The notes beneath the pieces are model-generated. The model was not told the origin of the DNA and made no database searches. It worked only from the letters and a program-made list of their open reading frames with translations. 64,000 nt of DNA, from contig JAAOOA010000060.1 of assembly GCA_012861695.1 (NCBI GenBank), positions 5,665,683 through 5,729,682 on the forward strand, given 5' to 3'. The DNA is from Trematomus loennbergii (taxonomy: Eukaryota; Chordata; Actinopteri; Perciformes; Nototheniidae). Shown here in pieces: positions 26,721-36,860 of this stretch (its first letter is position 1; every line of letters starts with the position of its first letter). The position numbers and the translations under genes were made by a program.

Positions 26721-27715
26721 AGAGTCTGTTGTCCAACCTTCATGACTCTGTAAGTGTAACGACTGAATTGGGGATAGAAGCGCTATTGTGTGAACAATTT
26801 TACCACATGTGACACGAGGATATAGTTTAACTTGCTGACTTCAATGTGTCAAAACATACTATTATGTTTTCCAAATCAGAACACTGTTTTAATGAGTCTG
26901 TTATTAGTTTATTTTCTCTTTGCGTGTGGCACATGCATGTGTGGAGCAGAGAGTGTGTTTGTGGAAGTGATTAGGAGTAGCAGCAGTATAAAGTCACACA
27001 TATAAACAACGGCCTCCCAAGAACATTGAATGTTGGATTACATTTACCGATCCTGAAATCCCCCCCCCCCCCCCACGTATTTAAATAACTATTTCACGTA
27101 TTGTAACAACTCAGGTTTAGTTATTGTTTAAACTGTTAGAAACATGTGTTTATTCTTGAGGCTGCGGTTTGTGATGCTGCTTTTCCTTTATATTTGCAGA
27201 ACCAGCATTGTTACCACTCCAGACCACTAGATGGCAGTACTAGGAATGTCAGTTGCCCGCCACCAGCAGCAAACAAAGAAAGAGGAAGTGTTTGAAATGT
27301 GAGTTGAGGGGGTGGGGGTTGTAAATGTGGGACATGTTTTTTTACATTTTCTCTCAATTATAAACGTGAATCGAACAACTTTTCAATACAGTATTATATA
27401 TTCTCGATTTATCTAAACTTACTGGTTGATTGTTGCTCAATTGTTGGAGTAAAATTGATACAACTAGTGATTTTTAGTTGTCTTTTGATATGGAAATGCA
27501 GCATTGCATCATGGGATATGCCCCTGATATATATCCAAGTTAAATGTAAAGATCTGTCATCTTACGTACAAAAGACAGTATTTTGTGCTAAATTCCCTGT
27601 AGATAATCCTCCTCTTTTTATATGTCTTAGTTTTTGGTAGTCTCTATATTTGCAGCACCATTATTCAGTGTATCATGTGTGTGAATCACATGCCTGTGTC
27701 CGATGTGTACAACTC
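26721..27715. other. Spacer between U2 and the U1 5' half
   Basis: No gene is seen. It holds a run of about 14 C at 27060 and AT-rich sequence. The part immediately before 27716 would contain the old U1 promoter. Confidence 0.4.
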
Positions 27716-27811
27716 ATACTTACCTGGCAAGGGAGATACCATGATCAATAAGGTGGTTCACCCAGGGCGAGGCTTGGCCATTGCACACCGGTTGAGCTGA
27801 CCTCTGCGAAT
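27716..27811 (+). pseudogene. U1 snRNA gene, 5' half (interrupted)
   Basis: The sequence starts ATACTTACCTGGCAAGGGAG, with the 5' splice-site pairing bases ACTTACCTG intact. It goes on through stem-loop I (GATACCATGATC), stem II (GGGCGAGGCTTGGCC with loop ATTGCAC) and into stem III (GAGCTGACCTCTGCGAAT). It then stops matching U1 exactly at 27812. The missing remainder is found 9.7 kb away at 37503-37568. Several bases differ from the vertebrate consensus, such as ATTGCACACC in the U1A-binding loop, so it may have been a variant or already decaying copy when interrupted. Confidence 0.92.
27803..27811 (+). repeat. Target-site duplication, left copy (TCTGCGAAT)
   Basis: The 9-mer is identical to 37494-37502. 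It lies within U1 stem III, where the vertebrate consensus is CCTGCGATT. Some of the nine bases could belong to the element rather than the target, so the true duplication may be shorter (6-9 bp). Confidence 0.85.
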
Positions 27812-28720
27812 GGCGATCGGCCAGGTGGGAGTGCAATTGCTCGGGACGTCATTGGGCCGCATTTGTATGGAAAAAAGGACGTTGGCTCCCTCGTGTGGTC
27901 GTAATGAACACCTTTGTCGAACACCTTCACCTTCACCTTCATGAAGACCTTTGCTGTTGTTGTTGTTGTCGTTGTCGTCAATCAATCAGTCGATATAGAT
28001 CACCAAATGTATTAATGAGAGCACCTTGCATTGAATTGATAGCCTTACTGTTTTCTGTCATTATTACTCACCACCTTCAAAACACTTGCACAATCTTCAA
28101 TCTGGCTTTTAATGTTTTTTGTATTATTTGACTTTAACTATATATATATATATCAGATGTGAGAATGGTTTCTTGTCCCTAATGACATTTATTTACATGT
28201 CACTGCTATCTTTGTAAAGGCACAGACTTTTGTATTATATGTTTCTATTCCATATGTGTGTATTTGTATAAATAAGTTGTACAGAATTCATGATATTTAT
28301 GAATTAATAAAGAATTTCATTCAAATGTGTCTTTTTTTCAGTGAGATATGTTTATGGATTTCCTTGTGACTTGAGAGTCTGATTTGAAAAGTGCTTTAAT
28401 ATTTCAGAGTCTGACTAAAGCACACCAATGTTTGCTTTTTGGGCAAAGTCATCTGAACATTGTGTACTGTGCAAGTAATGTGGCACTCTACCTTTGTCCC
28501 TATATTTAGATAAACAAATGAATCCCCATTATTGCATTCAATAATTCATATGTTACGACTTACTGTTACTGTAGCACTGACCACTATATAAGTGTGTATA
28601 TATAAAGTGCATTCAATTGAAAACACCATAGTGTTACAGTTAAATGATGTATTATATTTTAGTTGGCACTGCCTCCACTGCTCTGTATTCCTAAAGTTTG
28701 ACCTTTCTGGCAAAATATTT
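27812..28720. other. Left terminal non-coding part of the Dada-like element
   Basis: It contains short repeats (CCTTCACCTTCACCTTCATG and a TTG/TCG run at 27955-27978) and a TA-run at 28139-28153. No domain-bearing frame is present. It lies beyond the 3' end of the transposon gene. Confidence 0.5.
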
Positions 28721-28723
28721 AAT

Positions 28724-29368
28724 TGATTCAGTATAAATGATGGCAACAGCAACAACATAAAGTAAACACGGGTAAAAAAAGCTCAAGTGGATACAAATCA
28801 GATGCATGAAACACATTGACTTTTGTAGATCCAGGATTTATTTGTCATCAGCAGGTATGAATCAAATGTTAGGGTATCAATGACTTCGTGTAAACTAACA
28901 TTTGTTGTTATGCAAGTCAACAACGAGATGTCACTCCACTGCAGACGAAGAACAGGAATGTTGGATTCTTTGGGACTTTTTCTGAGCAAACATTCACCTT
29001 CATTGATTCAGTATAAAGGATGGCAACAACATGCACTAAGGTAAACGGGTGAAAAAGCTCAAGTGGATACAAATCCGATGCATGAAACACATTGACTTTT
29101 GTAGATCCCAGGATGTATTTGTCATCAGCTAGAATGAATCAAATGTTAGGCAATCAATGACTTCTTTGTAAACTAACATTTGTTGTTATGCAAGTCAACA
29201 ACGAGATGTCACTCCACTGCAACAGAAGAACAGATGATCCAGCTATTGAACCCAGTTGGATTCTTTGGGACTTTTTCTGAGCAACCATTCACCTTCATTG
29301 ATTCAGTATTAAGGATGGCAACAACATAAACACAGGTAAAAAAGCTCAAGTGGATACAAATCAGATGT
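28724..29368. repeat. About 285-bp tandem repeat, 2.2 copies
   Basis: Units start TGATTCAGTATAAA at 28724, 29004 and 29299, and share blocks such as AAGCTCAAGTGGATACAAAT and CAACGAGATGTCACTCCACT. The third unit is cut short by the SINE at 29369. It lies in the 3' subterminal part of the Dada-like element. Confidence 0.9.
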
Positions 29369-29545
29369 ACCATTCGCACAGGGAGGCTGTGGCACAGTGC
29401 TTTGGTGTTGGGATCGGGGGAGCACAGGTTCAAACCCCACTGCCGTCAGCATGTCGTTGTGTCCCTGGGCAAGACACTTCACCCCACAGTATTGAGTATG
29501 TAAGTCGCTTTGGATAAAAGCGTCTAACATGTAATGTAATGTACA
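29369..29545 (+). mobile_element. tRNA-derived SINE with L2-like tail
   Basis: The head has a box A-like TGGCACAGTGC and a box B GGTTCAAACCCC. A conserved middle follows (GTCCCTGGGCAAGACACTTC), then a tail with GTAAGTCGCTTTGGATAAAA and a TAATGTAATGT end. A tail fragment of the same family lies at 25024-25090. It interrupts the third unit of the 285-bp repeat. Confidence 0.75.
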
Positions 29546-29568
29546 TCAAAGTATTTACATGAATGACG

Positions 29569-29599
<31 letters not shown>

Positions 29600-29873
29600 G
29601 CAAACTATTTACAATATACATCAAATTGCTCCTGTGGGGATTGCCCACAGTATTGAGTATGTAAGTTGCTTTGGATCAAAGCGTAACGTAAAAGTATTTA
29701 CAATATACATAATGCATATAAAAGTCAACATGAAAAATCAAAATGATAACACGGCATTGAAATGACTATTTACAATATTTACATGGCAACAGGTCATTGC
29801 TCCAACAGGTCATTTCTCCAACGCGTCTACAACAGCTGCAAAATGTTGGTAGCTGTTGTAGACAGTGTTCTTC
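29546..29873. other. 3' flank of the transposon gene
   Basis: A TA microsatellite (about 29568-29596), a second partial AGTATGTAAGTTGCTTTGGA tail and a hairpin-like GCTGCAAAATGTTGGTAGCTG segment precede the gene's stop codon at 29874. No gene is seen. Confidence 0.5.
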
Positions 29874-31093
29874 TTAGGCCCTTTGAGAAGACATCATTTT
29901 GAGTGGACAGAAGACTTTACGTTTGTACTTGTTATGCCCCTGGGTGGGTTGGCCACAGCATGTGCACGTGGGCAGCTTTTGAACCCGGGGCACTTTGTGT
30001 CCTACTCCCGAGGGCTCGTCTGCCGCCTTACGCTTATAAAGTGTGGACCTCGCCCAGGATGAGGGAATGCACTCTGTAGGCATTGTCGGGGGACGGACGG
30101 ACACACCCAGACAGGAGGGGCCAGCAATGGCTGGGCTTGGCTGACTGGCAGGCGGCAGGATGGGGCCAGGGAAAAGGGAGGGCACGGGTGGTCTGGCGAC
30201 GGTGCCGGTGGCAGGCAGTATGGCACGTCCAGCAGGCACGACGGGCCTCGTGGAGGGGCCAGCAATCGCCCAGGTTGCTGCTGCGGATGGAGAGGGGGAG
30301 GGCAAAGGTCTGGGGGCCGGGGTCGGTCTTACCGGCCGTGACACAGGTGGCGGCGGCGGCAGTGACGACGGAGGCAGGATCATGTCCCTCCTTCCCTTCA
30401 ACAACTTGGTCCCTGCCGTGCTGGGCGTCGGCACGTACTGCATCAGGGGGTAGTCTGGCGGAGGGAGGACTGCTGGCTGGTGTGGGGCTGGAGGCAAGTC
30501 GGCAGAGGAAACCGAAGTTGTTTTGGACAGCATGGCCGGCTGATTTGTGGCACGCAGGTTGAGGAGGCGCTCTTGAGCCCGGATAAAGTCCCGCACCGTC
30601 TTAATGTTTATTTTGGGCAGAGGGAAGCCAGCTTTGCTCAGGATCGGGTCGTCCACCAAAAGCCGGTGCTGGATCCTCTCGTAGGCCTTTAAGACGGTGG
30701 TCTTTTCGGGGCTCGCGCGCGAACCCTGCGGCGACTTCAGCCACAGCAGTTTCACTAGCGTGTACATTAGCCTATTGTTCTGGGCGCTAATGTCCTGCTG
30801 TGCCGGTGCATAGCGAATGCCCATCTTCACACGCTGTATGACGGCAGCATCGAGCAGGTTGTGGCGCTTCGTGCGGCAGTACAGGGTGTTGCCCCAGTGC
30901 GTCCTGTATAGCTCGTTGAACTGCTGCTGCCGTTTGTCGTGGTCCTCCACATTCGTCCAGGCAGCCAGGATCGCGTTTCTCTGCTCCGTGACGAGGGACA
31001 GCTTGTCCTCCACGAGCCCAATGTCCACAGCAGCGAGCAGAACCTCTCCAAGCTCGGGTAGCCGGGAAGGGGGTTTTGACTGCAGGCGTCCTC
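29874..31093 (-). CDS. Transposase last exon
   Basis: After a CAG acceptor the first frame reads EDACSQNPLPGYPSLERF. A one-base shift near 31020 leads to VDIGLVEDKLSLVTEQRNAI and the long open frame that ends at 29874. That frame holds THWGNTLYCRTKRHNLLDAA and SPEKTTVLKAYERIQHRLL, then a proline-rich linker of about 150 residues. It ends with RSTLYKRKAADEPSGVG and a CTCCGQPTQGHN motif that may bind zinc. Confidence 0.8.
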
Positions 31094-31171
31094 CTGTTAA
31101 AGAAATGACATGGAAAATGAAATGGATACATTGCATTTTCATTTCATTCTAGAAGACACCGAGTCACTTAC

Positions 31172-31649
31172 AAAAGCGGGCGGGTTGACAGTGGAGGTTT
31201 CGTCTGTGACGAGCGTGATGTGGGGCAGGATGGCATCCAGCACGTTGTCCCCGTCGTTGTCCCCGTCGCTCTGGTACGCCTCGTCCGCCTCTGGATCTGG
31301 AGTTGGCTGCCCGGGCTGAACCACCTCCTCGTCTGGACCGGGGCCGTCGTGGATGATGTCGTCCAGTGTAAAGGGGCCAGATTCAGATTCGCCAGTGCTC
31401 TGGCTGAAGAGGTACTCCAACCCCAGCAGCTCGTGGGAATCCACCTCGCGGGGGCCCGGAAATTCTCCTCCACAGTCTCTCCGAAAAGCTGCTGACAGCG
31501 GGTGTTGAGGCGGTGGATGAGAGGCGCCGAGTAGGTCCTGTGACGCCGTCCCTTGCCACCAAACACTGCGTCGGAGCTCCTGTCGCAGTTCCACCGTGCG
31601 ATGCCACTTATCAGGTAAACCTGATAAGGGCGTGCTGCACAATGGGGAC
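31172..31649 (-). CDS. Transposase exon 10, frame-broken
   Basis: The first half reads RPYQVYLISGIARWNCDRSS and RTYSAPLIHRLNTRCQQLFG in frame with exon 9. The second half reads VDSHELLGLEYLFSQSTGES in another frame, so a one-base indel lies near 31453 (the CGGGCCCCC run). It ends at a GTAAGT donor. Confidence 0.78.
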
Positions 31650-31863
31650 CTGAGAAGAGGAGGGCAGCAGAGTAAGGGAAAGCTGTTATCGTTGTGTCAA
31701 TGTTAGTGTGTTATTGTTTACACCAAATCCATCATTAGATGCAACCAAAAAGAAAGACAATTTGGAAGCGTACCATATTTGTATGTATTTGACATGTTCT
31801 ATTTGAAGAGGATTCATTTGCTTTTTATTATTAGACGTGTATATTGTTGTTATTATGAATGAC

Positions 31864-32052
31864 CTGGGATCATGTGGGGCAGAGACTTGTGGAATCCCTC
31901 CAGGCTGTTGCTTCCACGCAGACTTTTATAATAGGGCAGGTCCACACCGTTGATGGTTGTGGTACGGGCCACCCTGTACATAATCATCCCTGGTGGATCC
32001 TGGATGCACTCCAGGTGTCTCTGCTGCCCAACCCACATCTCATCAATGGCCG
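31864..32052 (-). CDS. Transposase exon 9, candidate catalytic Glu
   Basis: It opens with AIDEMWVGQQRHLECIQDPP and ends SLRGSNSLEGFHKSLPHMIP. The glutamate in NSLEGFHK falls where MULE/KDZ-like enzymes carry the catalytic glutamate after an alpha-helical insertion. The exon joins in phase to its neighbours through GCG and GGT codons. Confidence 0.8.
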
Positions 32053-32135
32053 CTGTAAAGGCACATATACATACAGTTTGTTATTCTCACTTTATATATA
32101 TGCTACATCAATAATGTTTTTGTATGAGATCCTAC

Positions 32136-32759
32136 CAGGTGTTTTAAAGAGGCTCACGCCACTCTGGTCCAGCCCAGCCGGGCCCTTGAGCTCCTCGATG
32201 GCCAGGTGGATGAGCCGGAACGTTTCCTGCGCGCCGAGCGTGACCCTCCGCACGTGGTGCTGCAGCTGGTCCCTCGTGACGTAGAGGCGGACGACGTCCT
32301 CTTCCGACACGGACCCGAATGCGTCCGGGTCCTTGGCTCTGACGGCCTTGATGAGCAGCTCCAGATCCGTGCGGTTGTACGCCAACACTGCCCCGGCCAG
32401 AGCGGACTTGAACACTGCGTACTTGCTGTGGGAGTCGGTGCGTACGGCCGCGTCAAAGCGGTGGATCCAATGGAAAATGTCCAGGCGCACAACCATGCCA
32501 CCGTCGAACCACTCCTGGAACATGGTCTCCACGGCGGTAGGGCCCTGAGCGCGACAACACCCGCGGTCAATGTAGAGGATCTTGGGGACCGGTTGATTGG
32601 CCAGCCGGAACCTCTCCATGACTCCACGGCACATGGGTTGCAGCTTCTGTGCGGACTCCTCGCAAGTCAGCACAAAGGAAACTATCTGGGAGTACTCGTT
32701 GCCGATGCTGGTAAACCACTCGGCCGAGCCACGTCCCTGCCCAGACAGCTTCTTCACAC
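32136..32759 (-). CDS. Transposase exon 8, second candidate catalytic Asp and DIFHWIHR motif
   Basis: It begins GVKKLSGQGRGSAEWF. It then carries KILYIDRGCCRAQG, with the second candidate aspartate. VVRLDIFHWIHRFD follows about 30 residues later and resembles the [C/D]xxH element of MULE- and KDZ-type transposases. The rest is helical. It is open over all 624 bases and ends at GTAGGA. Confidence 0.82.
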
Positions 32760-32893
32760 CTGAAATGTATTTCAAATAATTGAATGATTACGATTATGAT
32801 TATGATTTCAAGTTAGCACAATGTGGTCATGCTAAACTTGACTGCAATATGATTTGCATCATACAGTAAAGAACGATGTTTCCATTGACATAC

Positions 32894-33230
32894 TTTCTTG
32901 GTGGAATCCATCTTCATGACGGTGCCAAAAGTGGAGAGGATCTGGCTCCGGTAGTCCTGCACATTGTTGGCCTCTGCCAGCAGGAAGGCGTGGCGCAAGA
33001 GCCGCGCCGTGGGGAGCTGTTTCTGGGCAGGTGGAGCCTGGAACGTCTGCCTCGTGGCAGAGACGATCCCTCCGGGTGCGGCAACGGTCATCAGGAGGGT
33101 GGTGTACAGGTCCTTGCGCTGAAGGTACTCCTCGACATGGTTCTCCTGTACCTGCCGCCACACCTTCTCCATGGTGTTGCCTTCGGTCCTGTCCCTGAAA
33201 AGGCGCACCACGTTCCTGTCTACGCCACGC
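32894..33230 (-). CDS. Transposase exon 7, first candidate catalytic Asp
   Basis: The exon starts RGVDRNVVRLFRDRTEGN and ends TVMKMDSTKK before a GTATGT donor. The aspartate in MKMDSTKK sits at the end of a hydrophobic strand, as the first catalytic residue does in many RNase H-fold transposases. Confidence 0.8.
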
Positions 33231-33332
33231 CTGTAAGTAGAGTCGCAATTGATATGGTAAGGTTGATTTGAGTGAAAACATTTTGTAAATGCACACATTA
33301 TAGCACGTTATAGTATAGTTTGGTATACACAC

Positions 33333-33523
33333 ATGGTGGTGAGCACGGCAGGAAAGATGGCTTGGTGAGCCTCGCTGAGCTGGGTCAAGATGGCGTTATC
33401 CCACGCAAGCCACCGGCCCACCGAAATACCCTCTTTGCTCCTGGCTGCCTTGGTACAGGGCCCGCACGACAGGACCTCTGTGATGACCGTGTACCAAGAG
33501 GACACATCGCAGATGAGACGTAC
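33333..33523 (-). CDS. Transposase exon 6 with CGPC motif
   Basis: It begins VRLICDVSSWYTVITEVLSC, followed by GPCTKA. The CX2C pair may complete a zinc site with the cysteines of exon 5. It ends ACCACCAT before GTGTGT, which joins in frame to the next exon through an ATG codon. Confidence 0.8.
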
Positions 33524-33633
33524 CTATAAAATACACGTGGAAATCAAAAGGAAGGCCGGCGTAAAACGTTCGGTACCCATTTCATACACAGAAACACATT
33601 TTCAACTGTATAGTCGTGTCAGAGAATTGATAC

Positions 33634-33996
33634 CTTGGAGTGGTAGCCAGACTTGGAGAGGTGCACATTTCTCCCGCTGCCGACACAGTCCCCCCCCCGC
33701 GGACACTTGATGGAGTACCTCCAAACGCCGACGGGGCGCCACACAAAGACCCGGCTCCTGAAAAACAGTTGCGGAGTGGGCAGACCACCCCCGACAAAGC
33801 CAGGAGGTTCCGGGGGATAAAACCACATCCGGTCAGACTTCATCACCCGTCGCCTCTTGATCTGACCTCTGATGTCCTTGTACGTTTGAACGGGGGTGTA
33901 CAGCCCTCTCTCCGTGTCCTCTTTGAGCCAGGATATGTCGGCAGATGGGATGCCACCGGCGTTCTCCCACAAACGCACCCAGCCCTCTAGATCCAC
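33634..33996 (-). CDS. Transposase exon 5, conserved WRPVGVWRYSIKCPRG block
   Basis: It lies between a CAG acceptor and a GTATCA donor. It encodes MWFYPPEPPGFVGGG, FFRSRVFVWRPVGVWRY and IKCPRGGDC, then HLSKSGYHSK. The cysteine pair and aromatic-proline pattern are what I associate with DUF6729. It reads in a single frame with no stop. Confidence 0.8.
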
Positions 33997-34066
33997 CTGT
34001 AACACGCAAAACATGGAATACATTAGAGACGTATAGGGTGAGAAGTTATGGTATAACTATATTTAC

Positions 34067-34184
34067 TTGAGCCATTTTCCACTAGTACTTCTGCGTCACA
34101 AGCCGTGGATGTCGAAGGGGACATATCTGGGTCAGCAGCAGGGACCGCAGGCTGCACAGGAGTGACCTCCGGGGTTGCGGCGGC

Positions 34185-34215
<31 letters not shown>

Positions 34216-34948
34216 GCAGCAGCGGCGGCGGCAGCAGGCCGGGCGGCAGAAGCAGCAGGCCGGGCGGCAGAAGCAGGCCGGGCGGCAGAAGCAGGCCGGG
34301 CGGCAGAAGCAGGCCGGGCGGCAGAAGCAGGCCGGGCGGGAGACGCAGCCCGGGCGGGAGACGCAGCCCGGGGGCAGAGGCCGGCCGGGTGGAAGAGGCA
34401 GGCCGGGTGGCAGAGGCAGGCCGGGTGGAAGAGGCAGGCCGGGTGGGAGACGCAGCCGGGTGGCAGAGGCCGGCTGGGCGGCAGAGGCAGGCCGGGTGGA
34501 AGAGGCAGGCCGGGTGGAAGAGGCAGGCCGGGTGGCAGAGGCCGGCTGGGCGGCAGAGCTGGGCGGCAGAGGCGGCGGGCGGAAGAGGCAGGCCGGGTGG
34601 CAGAGGCAGCCCGGGTGGCAGAGAGGCCGGGCGGCAGAGGCAGGCCGGGTGGCAGAGGCAGGCCGGGTGGAAGAGGCAGCCCGGGTAGCAGAGCAGGGGG
34701 GTAGCAGAGGCAGGCCGGGTGGAAGAGGCAGGCCGGGTGGAAGAGGCAGGCCGGGTGGCAGAGGCAGCGGGTAGCAGAGGCAGGCCGGGTAGCAGAGGCA
34801 GGCCGAGCGGCGGCGGCAGCAGCAGCAGGAAGGACAGCAGCAGCAGGCCGGGCGGCGGCGGCAGCAGGAAGGACAGCAGCAGCTTCGGGCCCGACAGCAG
34901 TGCCTCCAGATCCATAAGCGGCTTCTCTGGGCCTTCTCTTGAACATCT
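34067..34948 (-). CDS. Transposase exon 4 with hypervariable repeat
   Basis: The exon is dominated by the 18-bp minisatellite, translated in one open frame as alanine/proline runs and PASATR-like hexapeptides. It ends in a more ordinary sequence (VTPVQPAVPAADPDMSP) before a GTAAAT donor. All three minus frames are open over most of it, so the true frame is set only by the flanking exons. Confidence 0.65.
34170..34850. repeat. 18-bp minisatellite inside transposase exon 4
   Basis: The plus-strand unit is close to GCAGGCCGGGTGGCAGAG, varying at a few positions, and passes on the left into a GGC/GCA trinucleotide run. Because the unit is a multiple of three and lacks stops, both strands stay open for several hundred bases. 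The many long GC-rich frames here come from this. Confidence 0.92.
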
Positions 34949-35032
34949 CTAAAAATGTACCAAACAAAGCACATTTGAATTAGGATTATTGTTTTTTTAC
35001 ATGTTTTCTTTCATATATTAACTGTGTCTCAC

Positions 35033-35112
35033 TTGCCTTCTTCCACAGCCTGGCTTGCAGCTACCAGGTCAGCATCATCCCCTGGCCACGAGGATGAGTC
35101 CTGCATTCTCGT
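35033..35112 (-). CDS. Transposase exon 3 (small)
   Basis: A short acidic exon (RMQDSSSWPGDDADLVAAS, then QAVEEG) sits between a CAG acceptor and a donor. The donor can be read either as GTGAGA or as a GC-type GCAAGT, and the choice sets the frame of the next exon. Confidence 0.55.
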
Positions 35113-35286
35113 CTGAGGTTAGTGAAAACAAATGTTATGTAATGATAATTTGATGCCAGTTTTGAATGACCAAAATAAAACAACACATTTAGCAGGAGTG
35201 CTGATATTGATATGACGGTATGATGTGACCGTGATTTTCAACTCTTCCTGTGTGATAACACATGATATAATCAATTAAACACTTAC

Positions 35287-35656
35287 TTGTTCCTTGTCCG
35301 TTATGTATTTCCGGAACCTCTTCATCTGCACGCTGGTAATGTGGGCCACTGGTGTGCTCAACCACCTCTTTACAGAACGATGTGCCTTCTGTATCCTCTC
35401 CCTCTGGACATTGCTGAATTTCTCCAGGCTGTCCTTTTGGGATCGGTACTGGCCATAGAGTTCCCACATCTCCTGAAAGGTGCTGCTCTCAAAGCCCTTT
35501 TGGCCATAGATGCACCTGTCCACATTGGCCTCGAGGAGACAGGAGACTTGTGGGAAGCTCTCTGCGTATTCTGCGAGAAAGTCTTTGACCCACCGGTTCC
35601 CCACATCTCCCTTCCGGTGTGGGTCTTCCACTTCTTGTTTATGCTTATCAAGCAGA
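35287..35656 (-). CDS. Transposase exon 2
   Basis: It joins exon 1 in frame (FLLDKHKQEV) after a CAG acceptor. It is open throughout, with GDVGNRWVKDFLAEYAES and HITSVQMKRFRKYITDKEQ, and ends at a GTAAGT donor. It is basic and helix-rich, without a recognised motif. Confidence 0.8.
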
Positions 35657-35809
35657 CTGCAATCATAAAACATCCATTTAGAGAAAAGGAACTTTGTAAA
35701 GATGAAACTTTGATAATAGCCAAGGTTGAACAAAATACATATATATAGTCATTATAAGCGTGACAACAAAATGGTATTCAAACAATTGTATTAAATATAA
35801 TATACTTAC

Positions 35810-36124
35810 AACTTGATGTAGCCCACGTCATTTTCCACCAGCCAGTGAAAGGGTGCATTGAAATACTTGCCAAATGGCAAGACCAGCTTTCCCAGGCACT
35901 GCTGGCGTGAGGGCTATGGGTACCCTTGGCTCTGAGGAGCTTCTCTGCTTTTGCCATGGCAGTGGCCTCGCTGAGCAGCTCCACCGGAGGTGAGGGAAAA
36001 GCCTTTCCCTTATCCCCCTATACAGACGGGCCTCCGCAGATGGCACCGCAACAGCCTGCTGTCGATCCCCTGGAGCTTGGGGATTGAGGATGCGGACAAG
36101 TGGTGTCGCCATGTCTGCTTCTCA
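35810..36124 (-). CDS. Transposase exon 1 (coding), frame-broken
   Basis: The exon follows an acceptor (TTGTTGCAG) and starts at the ATG at 36112 with MATPLVRILNPQAPG. The last part encodes GKLVLPFGKYFNAPFHWLV and ends at a GTAAGT donor. The first and last parts are in different frames: a stop would intervene near 35905, so at least one indel lies here. The middle also reads better in a third frame (ATAMAKAEKLLRAKG). Confidence 0.7.
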
Positions 36125-36504
36125 CTGCAACAACATACAGAAGTTGTATACCTAAACATGTTAGTTTACAAGAGGTCATTGATACACTAACATTGGTTAT
36201 ACCAGATAGATAGAGACTTTAACTATCCCAAATTGGGAAATGGTTATGTTAGCACTGTGTTCAGGCATTAAAACGGTGGAATAAAGTATTGACACAATTA
36301 CAGTAGAGAAGACATATGTCACAAATAATACCTATTTTGTACTGTTGGTATGTTTATACTACACGTTTATACTTATACTTTATATAATGATGTGACGTGT
36401 AGTGTATGTATTTTCAACGGTACTTTTTTACAGTAATGTAACGGTAAACACAAGCAGTAATGAGCTGGTTAACCCGCGATTAGATAGATAATGACAGAAA
36501 GTGA

Positions 36505-36860
36505 AGTGGGTAACGTTATAGCATAATTATACAACTAGTTTAACGGAGCTTTCATTGAGCGATGCTCCGCTTTAACTAGCCCACGGTGACGCGACGCGGT
36601 GCCTTTCACTTTTCAAAGTAATGACATGACATACTGTACACAAGATAACACGGATCATGACAGAAAGTGTGCCTTAAACTGTAGTGGGTAACGTTATAGC
36701 ATAATTATACAACTAGTTTAACGGAGCTTTCATTGAGCGATGCTAAACTAGCGTCCACGTGACGCGACGCGGTGCCTTTCACTTTTCAAAGTCATGACAC
36801 ACGGATCATGACAGAAAGTGTGCCTTAAACTGTAGTGGGTAACGTTATAGCATTTCAAAC
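36505..36860. repeat. Direct repeat near the 5' end of the Dada-like element
   Basis: GTGGGTAACGTTATAGCATA recurs at about 36507, 36685 and 36835, with long shared blocks such as GACGCGACGCGGTGCCTTTC. The units are about 150-180 bp and the last is partial. Such subterminal repeats could be transposase-binding or promoter sequence. Confidence 0.85.

Larger units (their letters stand above)
29874..36124 (-). pseudogene. Multi-exon transposase gene of the Dada-like element
   Basis: At least ten exons on the minus strand join at GT-AG borders that I could read: 35810-36124, 35287-35656, about 35033-35112, 34067-34948, 33634-33996, 33333-33523, 32894-33230, 32136-32759, 31864-32052, 31172-31649 and 29874-31093. 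The start is the ATG at 36112, just after an acceptor. The middle exons hold cysteine pairs and an RNase H-like core with a plausible D-D-E triad. The last exon is helix-rich, then proline-rich, and ends with a CTCCGQPTQGHNKY zinc-like motif. I believe this family carries the uncharacterised domain DUF6729, but that is from memory. Frame breaks near 35905, 31453 and 31020 would prevent a complete product in this copy. Confidence 0.8.

Noticed and set aside
27745..27985. Minus-strand frames across the U1 5' half
   Set aside because: They run over U1 RNA sequence and a TTG run, and have no domain.
30083..30562. Plus-strand frame of 159 codons
   Set aside because: It is antisense to the proline-rich part of the transposase last exon; GC bias keeps it open.
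34023..34974. Many long overlapping frames on both strands, 200-310 codons
   Set aside because: They come from an 18-bp GC-rich repeat that is a multiple of three. Only the minus-strand exon 4 reading has splice-site and context support.
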